This document shows positions 23,285-35,106 of a stretch of 64,000 nucleotides of DNA, in pieces. The position numbers and the translations under genes are program-made. How positions within the stretch are numbered: position 1 is the stretch's first letter; every line of letters starts with the position of its first letter. Below the pieces are notes generated by a model. That model was given only the letters and a program-made list of their open reading frames with translations, had not been told where the DNA came from and searched no databases. The DNA comes from Saksenaea vasiformis B4078 (Eukaryota > Mucoromycota > Mucoromycetes > Mucorales > Saksenaeaceae), in the NCBI GenBank assembly GCA_000697055.1, contig JNDT01002322.1, positions 50,391 to 114,390 on the forward strand. Reading direction: 5' to 3'.

Positions 23285-23620
23285 ATAATACTCTACTTAC
23301 ATCAACTTGGTCCCCAGATGAAGGATGTAAGAATGAATGACAACTGTGCATACAAATGGATATCATTTCACTTACCCAATATGACAAGAGGGAGGTCGCT
23401 CAGCCAAGGTGGTTCGATCAGAGATCTTGTAGGCTAAAATATAAACATGGAGAATGAATGATCCTGTATATGTTTTGAAGAATTGAGGTCCTTGCCGGGA
23501 TATTTTTGGAAAGAACAGAGCCAAAGGAAAGGAAACGAAATGCATGCGTCCCTTTCAACGGATCATTTTGGGTGGAACCTGTCCTTATCGTGAGACATTT
23601 TTACTGCGTCCGATGGGATC
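23285..23620 (-). pseudogene. Decayed copy of the 15-16 kb membrane-protein family
   Basis: The junction block CTCTACTTACATCAACTTG at 23291-23309 is shared base for base with 15651-15669, and its minus-strand translation (HSYILHLGTKLM then GTAAGT) matches EFYAHPRIKLM of the intact copy. Around 23490-23560 the sequence again resembles the 16.06 kb exon. Frame is lost. Confidence 0.45.
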
Positions 23621-24617
23621 CTGGGAATCCATCACTGGAGCACTCACAATGCAAGAATCTGGCTATCCAGGCGCAAACTATTCCTTGGATTAATGCAAAA
23701 CGATTTACTTGTATCACTTTCCAGTGCAAAAATTGTTCGGCTTGAACGTTTCATAACATTTATCTGACGTGAACGTTGATTCCAAATCCAGTAAAGCCTC
23801 CAAAGCGTACCTGATTAAAGGAATCCAAGCGGTGACTCGTCCCCACTGGTACTCACAGTAGATTACTCTCCAATGCTCGTGCCACGTAACTGCTGGGTAG
23901 GATAAATTTTCATGAGTCCTTTTGCTTGTATTACTCTAGGGTTTCTCCTCGTAACCGGCCCTCAAAAAAAAAAAAAGAATCCGTTAACTTTTTGCCATTC
24001 TGCAAAGCAGAATTATCAAAAAATGAACTATACCCCATTCCTTTGTAGGACAAAGTTTCGTAATCAGGCGACGGGTTGATGCATTGTACTGGCTGAAAGG
24101 TGTGTGAGCATTATTATTTTATGTGAAACGTTCGGACATGACAAGGTCTGTGCTCCCTTTTTCAGTCATAAAAATAAAAATAAAAAACAGGATAAAAACG
24201 AACAATTATCTTGTCAATATGCACTCATTTATAAATTATATAGTGGCATTTACAAGATGCGTCCCTGACTAAAATGGTGGTCCAAACAACAACCACCTCT
24301 TTTAACTTATCCAAGGGGCCTGTTCCAGGTACATGCATTTTAAGCACATCATTCCAACCAAAATGGGGTTGTCATAATCAGCCACGAACCATGACAGACA
24401 GAGGCAGTACAACGTCCTGTTCACAGGCCACTCTGTTGGTTACCATGAAAACAAAAAAAGTTGCAACAATGATAGAAGCGTACCTATCAATCCTGGGTGT
24501 CACCCCCCATTGTACCAAGCAGGTGAGCTTTACTATGGACAGAAAAAGATACCAATAAAGTATTTAGTACATAGAAAATGGATGACCTACGGCAGAAAGA
24601 AGATATTTTTAATTAAA
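23620..24617. other. Intergenic, nothing recognised
   Basis: AT-rich spacer between the PHB2-side repeat copy and the forkhead gene. A 94-codon ORF at 24274-24558 has no recognisable domain. Confidence 0.45.
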
Positions 24618-25468
24618 CTAATACTGATAATAGTAATAGGGTGATGTGGGGTAACCTAACGATTGAAGTAATCCAGCTGTCTCATACTCAAGTCCAAATA
24701 ATAGACAGGGAGCCGTATCTGCGGATTGCCATCCATCACCAAACGTGGTTAATGAGTCCTGTTGTTGTTGGAGGGGATGTGGTGATTGCTCTTGTTTCAA
24801 TCCAGGGTTGGTTGCACAACATGTCGATGGTGCCTGGTTTTCCATACATTCGTCATTTCGATTCGTGTCGTTCTTTTGCTGTTTTGTCATTGGTGGTGGT
24901 GATGCCATACGAAAAGTTGTAACTAATGTCCCATGCCTTTTACTCGTACGTGGTTTGCATTGTAGTCGCCGGTTTGGTTTGAGCAATAATTCGATAAATG
25001 GTTGCTCATAGCCAGGACGTAATGCCCAATCACACCCTTTGGAGCTTGGCGAAGCCGGGCTGCGTTCTAGTTTCACAAAGGCTTTGTTCAACGATAGATT
25101 GTGACGGATGGAGTTCTATCACGTAAGAGCAGTCCATAACCAAGGTTAAAGAAGCTTTCTATTTCGTTGTTGATATTTACCTGCCATCCATGTTCACCAG
25201 GAACATAATATGGATACCGCTGACTGATCCAACGATAGATTTCTTTTAATGGAAGTCGTTTTCGATCGCTGGAAAGGATGGCCTGGGCAATTAATGTTGC
25301 ATAAGAATAGGGCGGTTTGTCGCGTGGATCGAGCGAGTCCCATTGCGGAATAGAGTGCAGTGATTTACACGGGTACGGTGTCGCATGAGCGTCATGTAGG
25401 CGGCTGTTACGGTTGCTGCGACTTTTTTGGACCATTGGTCCATCAGCAACGAAAGTAAACACTGGCAT
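24618..25468 (-). CDS. Forkhead transcription factor
   Basis: Two exons: 25468-25181 and 25115-24618, joined in phase 0 across the DNA-binding domain, giving 261 residues. The forkhead domain begins at DKPPYSYATLIAQAIL, continues RLPLKEIYRWISQRYPYY and is completed after the intron by NSIRHNLSLNKAF, the recognition helix, which is intact. The C-terminal third is Gln/Pro-rich and ends in a Tyr run. The fungal groups Fkh1/2, Hcm1, Fhl1 and Sep1 share this domain; no FHA domain is present, so it is not Fkh1/2 or Fhl1. An Hcm1/Sep1-like cell-cycle role is a guess. The start at 25468 is the first ATG downstream of a stretch that encodes only hydrophobic low-complexity residues. Confidence 0.93.
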
Positions 25469-26649
25469 CGCGTCAAATATCAGGAACGAAAGGATGACAA
25501 CAGAGAAAGAAAGAGAGAAAGTGGAAAAGGGGGAAGGGTTAGTGTATTTATGGGTGAAGAAGACATACTTCACTGATCAAGTTTGCGGAGATAATTGTGG
25601 GTTGCACCATCTCTGGGATAACCTCAACTATCAACCTCTAAAAAGTGAACATGATCCAAAGTAGATGACGCTTGCTGTATTTCATAGCCGTCTCGTTGAG
25701 TATTCATATAGACTACATCTTTGTATCTTACGCTTTACTGTCTATTGGGCTTGGTAAGACGAGAACACAAGGCGATGTTTTCTTGTCATGTATTACACGG
25801 GCCATTCCGTCTGTGCGTGTGAATGTTGCAATGATGATTTGTGATAATCACTAAAAATTGATATTAACTGTGTCCATGAAGCAGGTTTTTTTTTTGTTTA
25901 TTCCAGATCTGTTGCCTATCTTTCCTGAATGCCTTCCTTTTTCTATTGCTCCAAGCGAACTTCACATTCACATTGATCCAGGCCTACGTTAAGGAAAGTC
26001 TCTGTATGAGCCACTAATGTATAACCTTCTGTTTACATGAACTTGGTTCCCAAGAGAACCTGAAGTAATGTGGCGTCCGGTAATCTATTGTAGAAGATGA
26101 ATAATACTGAGTGTGACAACGGTTACTTAAGTCATGGAAAATGGTTGCACCACAGTCAAGATGGTCCGGAACGGAGAATATACAATCTAAACGACATTAA
26201 AGCACACAAATGTTCTTAGACATAGCTTCAATTGAATTACATGCCGGAGAGGTAATATAGGAGGACATATTAGAAGAAGAGAAGAAGGGATCAGTCTTTC
26301 CCTTGGATACCCTTCATGTCATGCTATCTGAAACGTCTTTTGTGTCAGATAATGTAACCTATCTCTGACATGTCTGTCCAATAAGGAAGCTATCTCTGAT
26401 ACGCAGACATGCGAGGAATACAACGTGCAAAGCTTAAACATTGGATTAACGTGTAGAATAACTACGTCCCTTTCGGAGCCAACGTGAAATCCAGTAATTT
26501 TATGTACATGCTTTTATGTGGCATTTAAGGTACGCAACATAAACAGATTGAAAACAGAAGAGAAATAGGGATGTAAGGGAAATTAAAGGGTGGGAGCAGG
26601 TTGTCGGTGTATATAACAACAGTTTCCCCGTCGAATTTGAAAGGGCGGT
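25469..26649. other. Intergenic with fragments of the local repeat family
   Basis: No gene seen. At about 26030-26060, TTTACATGAACTTGGTTCCC matches the junction block of the membrane-protein family, and at 26320-26425 several units of the 40-45 bp repeat (ATCTCTGACATGTCTGTCC and variants) occur, in the same order as near 20.6-21.4 kb. Confidence 0.45.
26320..26425. repeat. Second array of the 40-45 bp degenerate repeat
   Basis: Units TGTCAGATAATGTAACCTATC / TCTGACATGTCTGTCCAATAAGG / CTCTGATACGCAGACATGCG parallel those at 21.17-21.42 kb. Confidence 0.45.
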
Positions 26650-27638
26650 TTATATAGGGACCCCACAGGGGTATTTCTTGTCCTTGTCTTTGTAACAGCA
26701 TTCAGTGGGTATTGGTACAGCTGCAGATGTGTCAAGATAAGCATAGGCCATCCTTTCACATGCAACGTCATCATTATCTTGTGCATCCACGATTTGGACT
26801 GTCATGTCATCGTCCTTTAAATCGGGCGGACTGTGGCATGGTGAGCTTGATATGCATGAGGATGTGACGGACGAGGGAGTGGATAGCGGTTCCGTCCGGA
26901 AAAGATCATTCCACGGGAACCACAACAGTGACTTTGCGAGATCAGCTGCGTTCATTGTCTCGAGCGCATCTGCTGCAACTTGATCAAAGCTAGATACTGA
27001 GATGGAAAGATCATAATCCTACCAAAAAAAGAACTTAATACAACAAATATATTTTGTCATGGTACATACAAGGAGATGAAGTAATTGTCTTTCCATCAGG
27101 TTGATTTCCGACACAGGGAAAAGCACCTGTGCATACATGGCCCAGGCTTTATTTCTCGGTGCGGCGTCATGCAAATATTTAAAGGCGGTAATCAAAGTTG
27201 CCAAGAAAATGCGATGACGAGTGCATCTCATTCCTACATAAAAGTTTATTATTAGTTAAGTCTATGTATATATTTGTACATGTTTGAAGCACCGCACCTT
27301 TAGAGGATGGTGCCAGGCGCTGCCGAAGACGCCGTGCATAGATCACAGAACTGAGAAGTGTGCCATTATCCGTGTGAGATCGTCCGGCAATCAAATGGAT
27401 GAACTGACGTAGCGACAACGCAGGTGCCACTCGATAGCATGAATTACAATTATTTGTACAACAAAGTTCATTTGTCGTGCTCTCGCAAGGTAGAATCGAA
27501 TTAAATTCGTAGGTTATAAAATCTAATCGTTCGACTTAATAAATGTCATCAAAATAAAAAACAATTGCACCAACCTAATAGACATTCAGAGGCAGGAGCT
27601 GACAAAAACTCTTGATAAATAGGATCAATATAAGACAT
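26650..27638 (-). CDS. Pcl/Pho80-type cyclin
   Basis: Four exons: 27638-27575, 27534-27298, 27233-27070 and 27018-26650, all in phase, giving 277 residues. The cyclin fold shows ALSLRQFIHLIAGRSHTDNG, SSVIYARRLRQRLAPSSKGM, TRHRIFLATLITAFKYLHD, NKAWAMYA, VSEINLMERQLLHLLDYDL. This is the pattern of fungal Pcl1/2/9 and Pho80-family cyclins, which bind the Pho85 kinase and act in polarity, cell-cycle entry or phosphate response. The C-terminal region is Ser/Pro-rich and acidic. The intron after the first exon is only 40 nt. The subgroup cannot be fixed from the sequence alone. Confidence 0.9.
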
Positions 27639-30303
27639 TATTTTTGTGTTGTCCTCAATAAAGGTAGAAGTAATGAAAAAAGAAAGAAAAAGGGAGAGAG
27701 AAGAAGAAGAAGAAGAAGAGAAAAAATAGTTAACGGTTTAATGTGTGGGTCGCCAATGTTTCTTTATTGCCACGGGAGATATGCATCGCACTCACGTTCT
27801 AGTCCCATTACTATTCGTTATGAATGAAACCTATATGCAGAACTTAATCTTGCTGATCAGAATTGTTGGTCAACGTATTTCCGTTGCGTGAGCTACAAAT
27901 AGATCCATTTGCGGAGGATAAAGTGGTCGAGACGGGCCGAGAACAGTGATGAATTCTGTATTTAAAGTTTGAAACCTCGGCTCGTTAACATCGACAATGC
28001 GGTGCTTTTGCGCCAGCAATGTAGAATCTGATGTACGCCAAGACCATAGCGTTACATGTCTGATCGTAAAATTTCTGCTTTTTTTAGTTGTCAAAACAAT
28101 AATGCTGCCAAGTCAAATGCATCACTCATGGGAATCATGTAAGTGGCGGTAATAACCCTCCTGATATTTATATACGACGCCACGTACTTCAAATCCACAA
28201 GGAATAAAACCGCCCTTAATCCCAGAAAAGGAAAAAAAGACCTTTATCAAAACATTTTCCTTTCGAAACTGCAACCATTGGAAATGATAGCATCATACCC
28301 ACTACGTTCGTTTGTCACAGCTATTACATGCTAAAGTAAATGTCATCTAATCTGTGGCATCATCAGCGTCTATTATTTCCTTTCGGGAACGGTATCGCAT
28401 CTACGGTGTTATTTCCGACACGTCATTGACATACAAACGTAACTCTCACATAGCTCAAAATTGGGAATAAATGACATGACGTATGTCTTTTTAGTGCTAT
28501 TGATATCACGAATATGTTAATTCAAAGTTTACGGCTCTAAAAAACGTAGAGTTTTAGTAGTATATCGATCCAAAAAGCATGACTCTTTTTCGATCTAAAA
28601 AGCATCACTCTTTTTCTTCAGCGCCCTTGACGAACGGTAACATTGCTGCTGCATTTCCTACATTCTTTGAGACCCTATCGAGATCAAATTGCTATGGTAG
28701 TAGAAATTACTCGAATATTGCCAATGCCCGTCCAGCAAGTTGGAGTAAACAGAGCCACCTGACATTGTATGCGCTAGCTACAGGCAAACTTCATGAACAC
28801 AAGAGCAAAGTTATTCGGCACTCATCTCGGTTGTTTATCTATCTATCTGGGAAAGGCTAGTAGCTATGTATCCTATTATGGATTGCGAAGATGCCCTAGT
28901 CAATATTTCATAATCCAAAGGGCTACTATCCACATTTTAAAGGATTTGTCTGTAATGCCAATTGCTATTTCCGGTAGCTTTCCATGCATATGTATTTTGC
29001 TGAATATGCTTTAGCCTTTCACTTGTAATGTTAAACAAAAAGAGAATAAACATACACAGTTTCTCTACCTCGTACAACAGAGTGCGTCTCACAGTGCAAC
29101 TGTATTCTCCGGAACTGGCTAGTGATATGGGACACCATCTTCACGAGATGGTAAACTGCATGACGTACATGAGACAACTATAATGGAGCGTCATCAGTCA
29201 TTTTCTTCACTTTGCTAATGTGTGAATGCTACATTATGCAACTCCTCCTTTATGAATGCTCTTAAATGCAAATGAGGACACAAGGTAAAAGTACTCGTGT
29301 CCAATGGTTTCACGAGACAATGCTTGGCTATCAGTTGAACATGGGTTTTTACGCCGCTATAGACGATAAAACATTAAAAAGGAGAAATTATCATCTTGTG
29401 AATTCTGCACAAGAAGGGTTAAGTGTCCCCTTTCAAGTCGCAATAGTAAGCCTTTTTCTTTCAGATTAATGGAAACTACTTGCAGTCCTGTATTTGGCCA
29501 TCGATCACTACTCATTGAGTAGTTTGAAACTTCACATTTTCACAGCAAAATGATGCTCCTTTTGATGTATAGTGACGTTTAGACAGCATAAGGGAAATTG
29601 AAATCAGGATATCTATCACCGTAGCTTGTGAATAACGCTTATTGTGTGCTTTTCCTAGGAAGTCCAGCGTGTTTTGTAGTGCAAGTCATACAAATCGAAA
29701 CATTAGCGAAGAGCTACCGATTAGAGTTTCTATGCTGCAACGCTAAAGTAAGGGCAGAAAAAAGCCAATGGTATACATGAGCTTCTTCATGCAAACGTTA
29801 CACTACGGACGCCATCAATGCGCAGTGCTTTTATCCAAATCTGATCAAACGCCTATTTCACTTGCACTTTGAAGCAAATCTCCTTTGGTTTCAGGGACGC
29901 CGTATGGCTCCTTGCTCTATGCACTTCGCTGTGATAAGAAATAGTACCCCAGTCAAGTTCACCAATCGCATGGAATGAGCGAAGTATGCAAGAAAATGTT
30001 TAACTTTTGCATACATGGGCATACTTATTGCATTCTCTCGTACATTGCGTTCACATTGTGATCTTTTTATATGGGAATTCTTGCAGGTGCCTCTTTTTAT
30101 ACATGCGTTCTTTTACGTGATGCAATTTTTTTTTCTTTTTTCACTATTATGTTGCAACGGCCTTCTAACAGTTTCGGGCAGAAATGACGCCTGATATGTC
30201 CATTCAGGCGGCATGGCTTATGACTAGAATACGCCCCGGGGTATTTAAGCCTGAAGAAACATGATGGATGCCAAAGTATCATTTTAACAAGAATATCACT
30301 ATC
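27639..30303. other. Intergenic, nothing recognised
   Basis: AT-rich. A 74-codon minus-strand ORF at 27870-28094 and several plus-strand ORFs of 60-90 codons show no domain. A GA-rich low-complexity tract lies at 27680-27725. The promoter of the cyclin gene is at the left end. Confidence 0.4.
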
Positions 30304-31234
30304 TCATGAATCATTATAGCGTCCGCCCATCGCAGCAGATTTTGGACCGCCTCCAGCTCCTCCTCTGCCTTGTGGACATTTGTTAGCATAATGGCCTTGC
30401 TGGCCACACTTGTAACATGTCACGTCTTCTAAGCGACGGTAGAAACCATTCTGTGGTCGATTGGCATGTGATCGCTGAACGTCATCACTTCCACTTCCGC
30501 CACTCGGTCCATCTTGCTGTTGCTGCTGCTGCTGTTGTTGTTGCTGTTGCTGTTGTTGGGGTCTCTCCGTTCCGCCGGGCGCATTGTCCAATCCATGCAT
30601 GACAGGTAACTCGTATTTTGGATGTCCGTTTGGACAATTGAGGCCATTCGGGCAGAAACCCGTCAGATAATTCTGACATACCATTTTACGTACATGTTTG
30701 TGTCGACAGTTTGGTCCTATAAAAATAAAAGTTTACTAAACGCCCGTTGTCCCAACATTTGACGTACCATGTTTACAGAAGCCTCGCGCATACCATGGAC
30801 ACTCCTTTTGTTTGCTTTCGGGATCAATGTGGAGGTACATACACTCATCGCCATTGCAACATTCACCATATTTAGAGTAGAACCAACATTCCGGCATCTT
30901 CTTCATGTTATATACGTGGAGAAACTCGCAACCATCGCCTTTTTTACATAAACCGCGCAACCAATGTTTGCATACAACCGTTTTGTCTCGATCGTATCCC
31001 TTGTGCCGGAATTGACAGGTAGCACCCTTCGTGCATGCCCCTTTAAGATAATATTTACAGATCGGCTCATCTAGCAGAACTATCTTTAGCCCAACATGAA
31101 AACGCCTATCCAGTAAGCAAACCTTCTCGTTTGACCTGACTATCTAAGTCAAGTCCCAGTTCATTCTTGATGAATTCCTCAAAATCGAACCTCAGATTAC
31201 TGTGGTCTGCATTAAAGATGGGTGAAACAAGCAT
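30304..31234 (-). CDS. YTH1: CPSF30/Yth1, mRNA 3'-end processing factor
   Basis: Three exons: 31234-31123, 31070-30768 and 30716-30304, joined in phase 1, giving 275 residues. Five CCCH fingers follow one another: CKYYLKGACTKGATCQFRH, CKHWLRGLCKKGDGCEFLH, CWFYSKYGECCNGDECMYLH, CPWYARGFCKHGPNCRHKH and CQNYLTGFCPNGLNCPNGH. A Gln run of about 15 and a Gly/Ser linker then lead to one CCHC knuckle (CYKCGQQGHYANKC), as in metazoan and filamentous-fungal CPSF30, which yeast Yth1 lacks. Within the polyadenylation factor it recognises the AAUAAA-type signal (fingers 2 and 3) and binds Fip1. The start at 31234 gives MLVSPIFNADHSNLRFDFEEF, matching the family N-terminus. Confidence 0.96.
30511..30557 (-). 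repeat. CAG/CAA polyglutamine tract
   Basis: In-frame Gln repeat inside YTH1, between the fifth CCCH finger and the zinc knuckle; length probably varies between strains. Confidence 0.85.
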
Positions 31235-31745
31235 TGTTTAAGCAAAAAATGTGTGGATCCTTTTTGTTGCGCAGGCAAGTGGGAATTTCCACACTGCAAG
31301 CCCTAGAAGAAAGTCACGGAGGTGAAAGCAGCGGAGCGATTGGCTCAAATCTTACGATCAGTTTTCATCTGGTTGATCAGAAGCTCCGTCCAATGACAAT
31401 GAAAACGGTAATCATCACTATAATGTAGTGTATCTTTCTCGTATAGATTGCGCGAATACCATAGCCACATCAATTCCGTGGACCTAATCTCGGCAATTGA
31501 CGCCATTGCAGGACATGCAGCTTTAATAAATATGATATCACCAGCTCTCTGGAAACTGTTCTTAAGGAATTCTTGATCTATTCACAGTTGTTACGACAAC
31601 AGTAGTATACAAATACTCGTATACACCTTTATCATAACCCCGAAAGCTACCGTTTTGGCAGCGTCGTGGCTAATCGGAGAACAAATTGGAAATTTATATT
31701 ACGTTTTTCTTTTATTTTTTTCCCTCATCCTCTTGTTTTCTCCCT

Positions 31746-33544
31746 ATGCAGGAACCAGCACTTAATTTTACATCAGATCCATCTGAAAAGGAAGAAAACC
31801 GATCTGAAAAGACGATCAAGGTTGCCGTGGTTGGATCTGGTTTGGCTGGTCTGACTGCAGCGTACCTCTTGACCAAAGGGCCTAAGCAACCATCAACAAC
31901 TCGAATTGAAACACATCTATTCGAAAAGAGCAAGTCATTAGGAATGGATTCAGCATCTATATCAGTTGGAGAAAAAGATTTTCGAATAGATGTAATTTAA
32001 CCAAGATGAAATGTGTGCATCGTAACTGATCAAATATTAGGTACCGATGCGGTCGTTTATGTCAGGTACAAATAAAGTTCGCCATTATAAGGGGATGAGC
32101 AAACACTAACTCCCTTCTTTAGGCTATTACTCCAACCTGACCCGACTTTACAAACATCTCGAGATTCCTGCCAAACCTGCGAAGTTTAGTTTTGGATGGT
32201 ACCGTATTAACGCCGACAAGCCAATTTGTAATATTCCAGCGGATCAGATTGCATCCTATACATCCAATCATTCCTATTTAACCTACAGTGGATCGAGAAC
32301 GGTGGGTCACCTCGGCCAACCAGCTGTAACATGCACCGGAGTATCAGAATATCTTAATTCTATGGCTCATTTCTTTTGGCAAGTCATTGTTATTGGCATG
32401 TCCTATACATGGCTCATGATGCTCGCTTTGTGGCTGCACCACCGGGGCCATTTACGAAACCCTGCACACCCGGTGTCTAACATGACGCTCGGTACTTGGT
32501 TTCAAAAGAATCGCATTCACCCCTACTTTGTACACCAAGTATTTGTACCTCTCTTTGCGGCTGTCTGCACCAACTCTTGGCGGTCTATGCTTGAATACCC
32601 TGCTTCGGATGTCCTAGGTAAATGAAAAAGGGAACTACCAAAAAAGGCAGCTGTGCTGACGTTGCTTCCCTTTCTATATTCGGTTAGAGTATATGGCGGT
32701 TGGTCTCTTCCAGGAATCATATGTCGTTTCCTGTGGTGTTCGTCGTGTCGTGGATAAATTAGCAGCTCCTCTCAAACACGTCCATCTTGAAACAGCTATC
32801 GTCTCCATAAGACCAAACAAGAACAATGACAAAAGTAGCCCACGATTTACACTTTGCGATGACAAAGGCCAAACTTACCACGTGGACCATGTCGTGTTTG
32901 CTACACAAGGCAACCAAGCGATGCGCATGCTGCAGGAATGCTACGATCATTTGCAAGCCAATGATCCCAGCCATGAACAATTAATACAGGATACATCTTC
33001 CTTAATTGATATGCTGAAGCACTTCAAGTATGATAGTTCTGTTGTAGTGAATCATACCGATACGCGTCTGTTACCACACAATCCACAAGATTGGCAGATC
33101 CTAAATCTTGCTACGGTTGATACCTCTGTCCAACCAGGAAAAAGCCGATGTATTGTCCCCTATCCACATGACACGACTATGACAACGCATATTCTAAATA
33201 TGACACACTCAACTGACAACCAATCCTTGTACCTACAAACAACTAATCCGTGCATCGCCCCTGATCCAAAACATATTCTCTCCGTCTCATGGTTCGAACG
33301 TGCAACTGTCACCGTTGAATCCAAAAAAATGATCCACACCTATCTCTTTGAACCCCTGGAAAACGACGTGGACGAAAATAGACTAGGACCATACCAAGGA
33401 AAATCAGGCTTCTGGTTCGTTGGCTCCTATTGCTGGAAAGGAATTCCTTTACTGGAAGGATGCGTAGCCAGTGCTCAGAAAGTCATTGCAGAAGGCATTG
33501 CGGCTACGGAAGGCGTTGAGATGGAGATCCCATGGTTAAACTAG
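31746..33544 (+). CDS. FAD-dependent amine-oxidase-like membrane protein
   Basis: Four exons: 31746-31991, 32041-32065 (a 25-nt micro-exon), 32123-32617 and 32688-33544, in phase, giving 540 residues. The N-terminus has a Rossmann dinucleotide site (VAVVGSGLAGLTAAYLL), followed by FEKSKSLGMDSASISV and VPMRSFMSGYYSNLTRLYKH, the pattern of fungal flavin-containing amine oxidoreductases that carry the GMD-(S/A)-AS motif. A hydrophobic helix (FFWQVIVIGMSYTWLMMLAL) in the third exon suggests membrane attachment. The C-terminal FAD-closing segment (GFWFVGSYCWKGIPLLEGCVASAQ) is present. The substrate is unknown. It is divergent from YTH1, with about 510 bp between the start codons. Confidence 0.85.
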
Positions 33545-35106
33545 AGATAACTAGACATTTGAGCATATGTATTCATTTATCCTTATTATTCTTCATTATA
33601 CACTCCACTGCAAGTCAGCTACAAGCGGCATCGCTTGCGCTTTAGAATCGATGCGTTAAACATCACCATATGTACAGACATCGTCACTTAGTGCTGTCTT
33701 AGATTCCTCTTCTGTAGAAAGCTTTAAGAGGAGTGTATATCACGTCCCCTTGAACAGAGTCTATCAGAAACACATACAGTGATTACTCGATATAAGCATA
33801 TTCGTTAAAAGCATAACCTTGATATAAAGGTATTTCCTCCAGGGAACAAACTTGGTAGGCTGTAAATTATGCCAGAAATTGATAGTAGCAAATGCATTTT
33901 TTTTTCCAAAATATATCCTTATATCGATTACATGCTTAACAAACAAGATGTCTTTATTTGTTGAAGTAATCAGTGATGCTTTTTTGACTGGGATTTTTCG
34001 AACAGGTCTGCATCAATAATTGGAAGCTTCATTTTAAGCAACCCCACATGAGACATGACGACAGCATACTAACATTTAGATGTACATCATCAATGCATAC
34101 AACAACAGGCATTGTTCCTGTTAACATCACTGTCATTGTCATTTCCGATAACTAGTATATAAGCTCTAAACAATAGCACTCCTAAAAAGACAATGAACTT
34201 TACTTGAATAAACTCATACAAGGGTCTCAAAACACTACTCAACCCATCTTTGTAGCAGCGCTACAGATAGGTCTTCATGACCTTGTGTGTGGATTGGCTC
34301 CTAGTTGGCAATAGTTAAGATAGTGATGATATGTACTCAATATCATTTGTATATATTTGCTCTCCGCATACAAATGTATCCATATAAAATGACGGGATCT
34401 TAAATCTCGGATCCCTACGTTTTTATCATACCAGAGAACAGTACTCACTATTCCAAACAAACATCCCACAAGCTCGCTTCGTCGCCCTCACCCTCTACAC
34501 CTATGAATCCGATCTTTGTAAGTTAACAGCAACGTTGGTCATAGGTCGTGCTATTACAATTGTTCATCTTAAAATACCATAAATATGCCTGATGAACTTT
34601 GAAGGGTTCCTCGTTGGCTAACATCATGCACTTTTTGCCACCCCGCTATAAAGATAATTTCGATATATGCATAACTTTTTAGTCCGCTGCAATTATGATA
34701 ATCGAGTCACCACTGTAATGCTAATTTGCACATAGCGCAAGTCCAGTAAGCCTGGCCAGCCCTGATTGCTATATCTACTCTTCAGTTGCATTTCTTTCCA
34801 TTACATCGGCTATTGCTTGGCGAACATATGAGCATCATCTACTTTTCAGAACAGCAGTCATGCTAACCATCCTTTTCTTCTGTTTCCGCTTTGTAGTCAA
34901 CTTATTGCTTGCGTTCGACAGAGACATCGTACTGAGATCAAGGATCGTGAAGGAAAATGTGTGCGTTCTGCTTTTATTAAACAATGTGGCAAGTAAAATA
35001 AACAAAATAAGGGGATTGGGTATAGAAAAATTATATGATACATCTATTTTTCGTCTTCAAGCATGTCTATGCTTTCTTGTTAGTACTGCTGCCCGTTCAT
35101 CATCCT
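33545..35106. other. Intergenic, nothing recognised
   Basis: AT-rich spacer between two converging 3' ends (FAD protein and CCH1). No coding or repeated structure seen. Confidence 0.5.
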
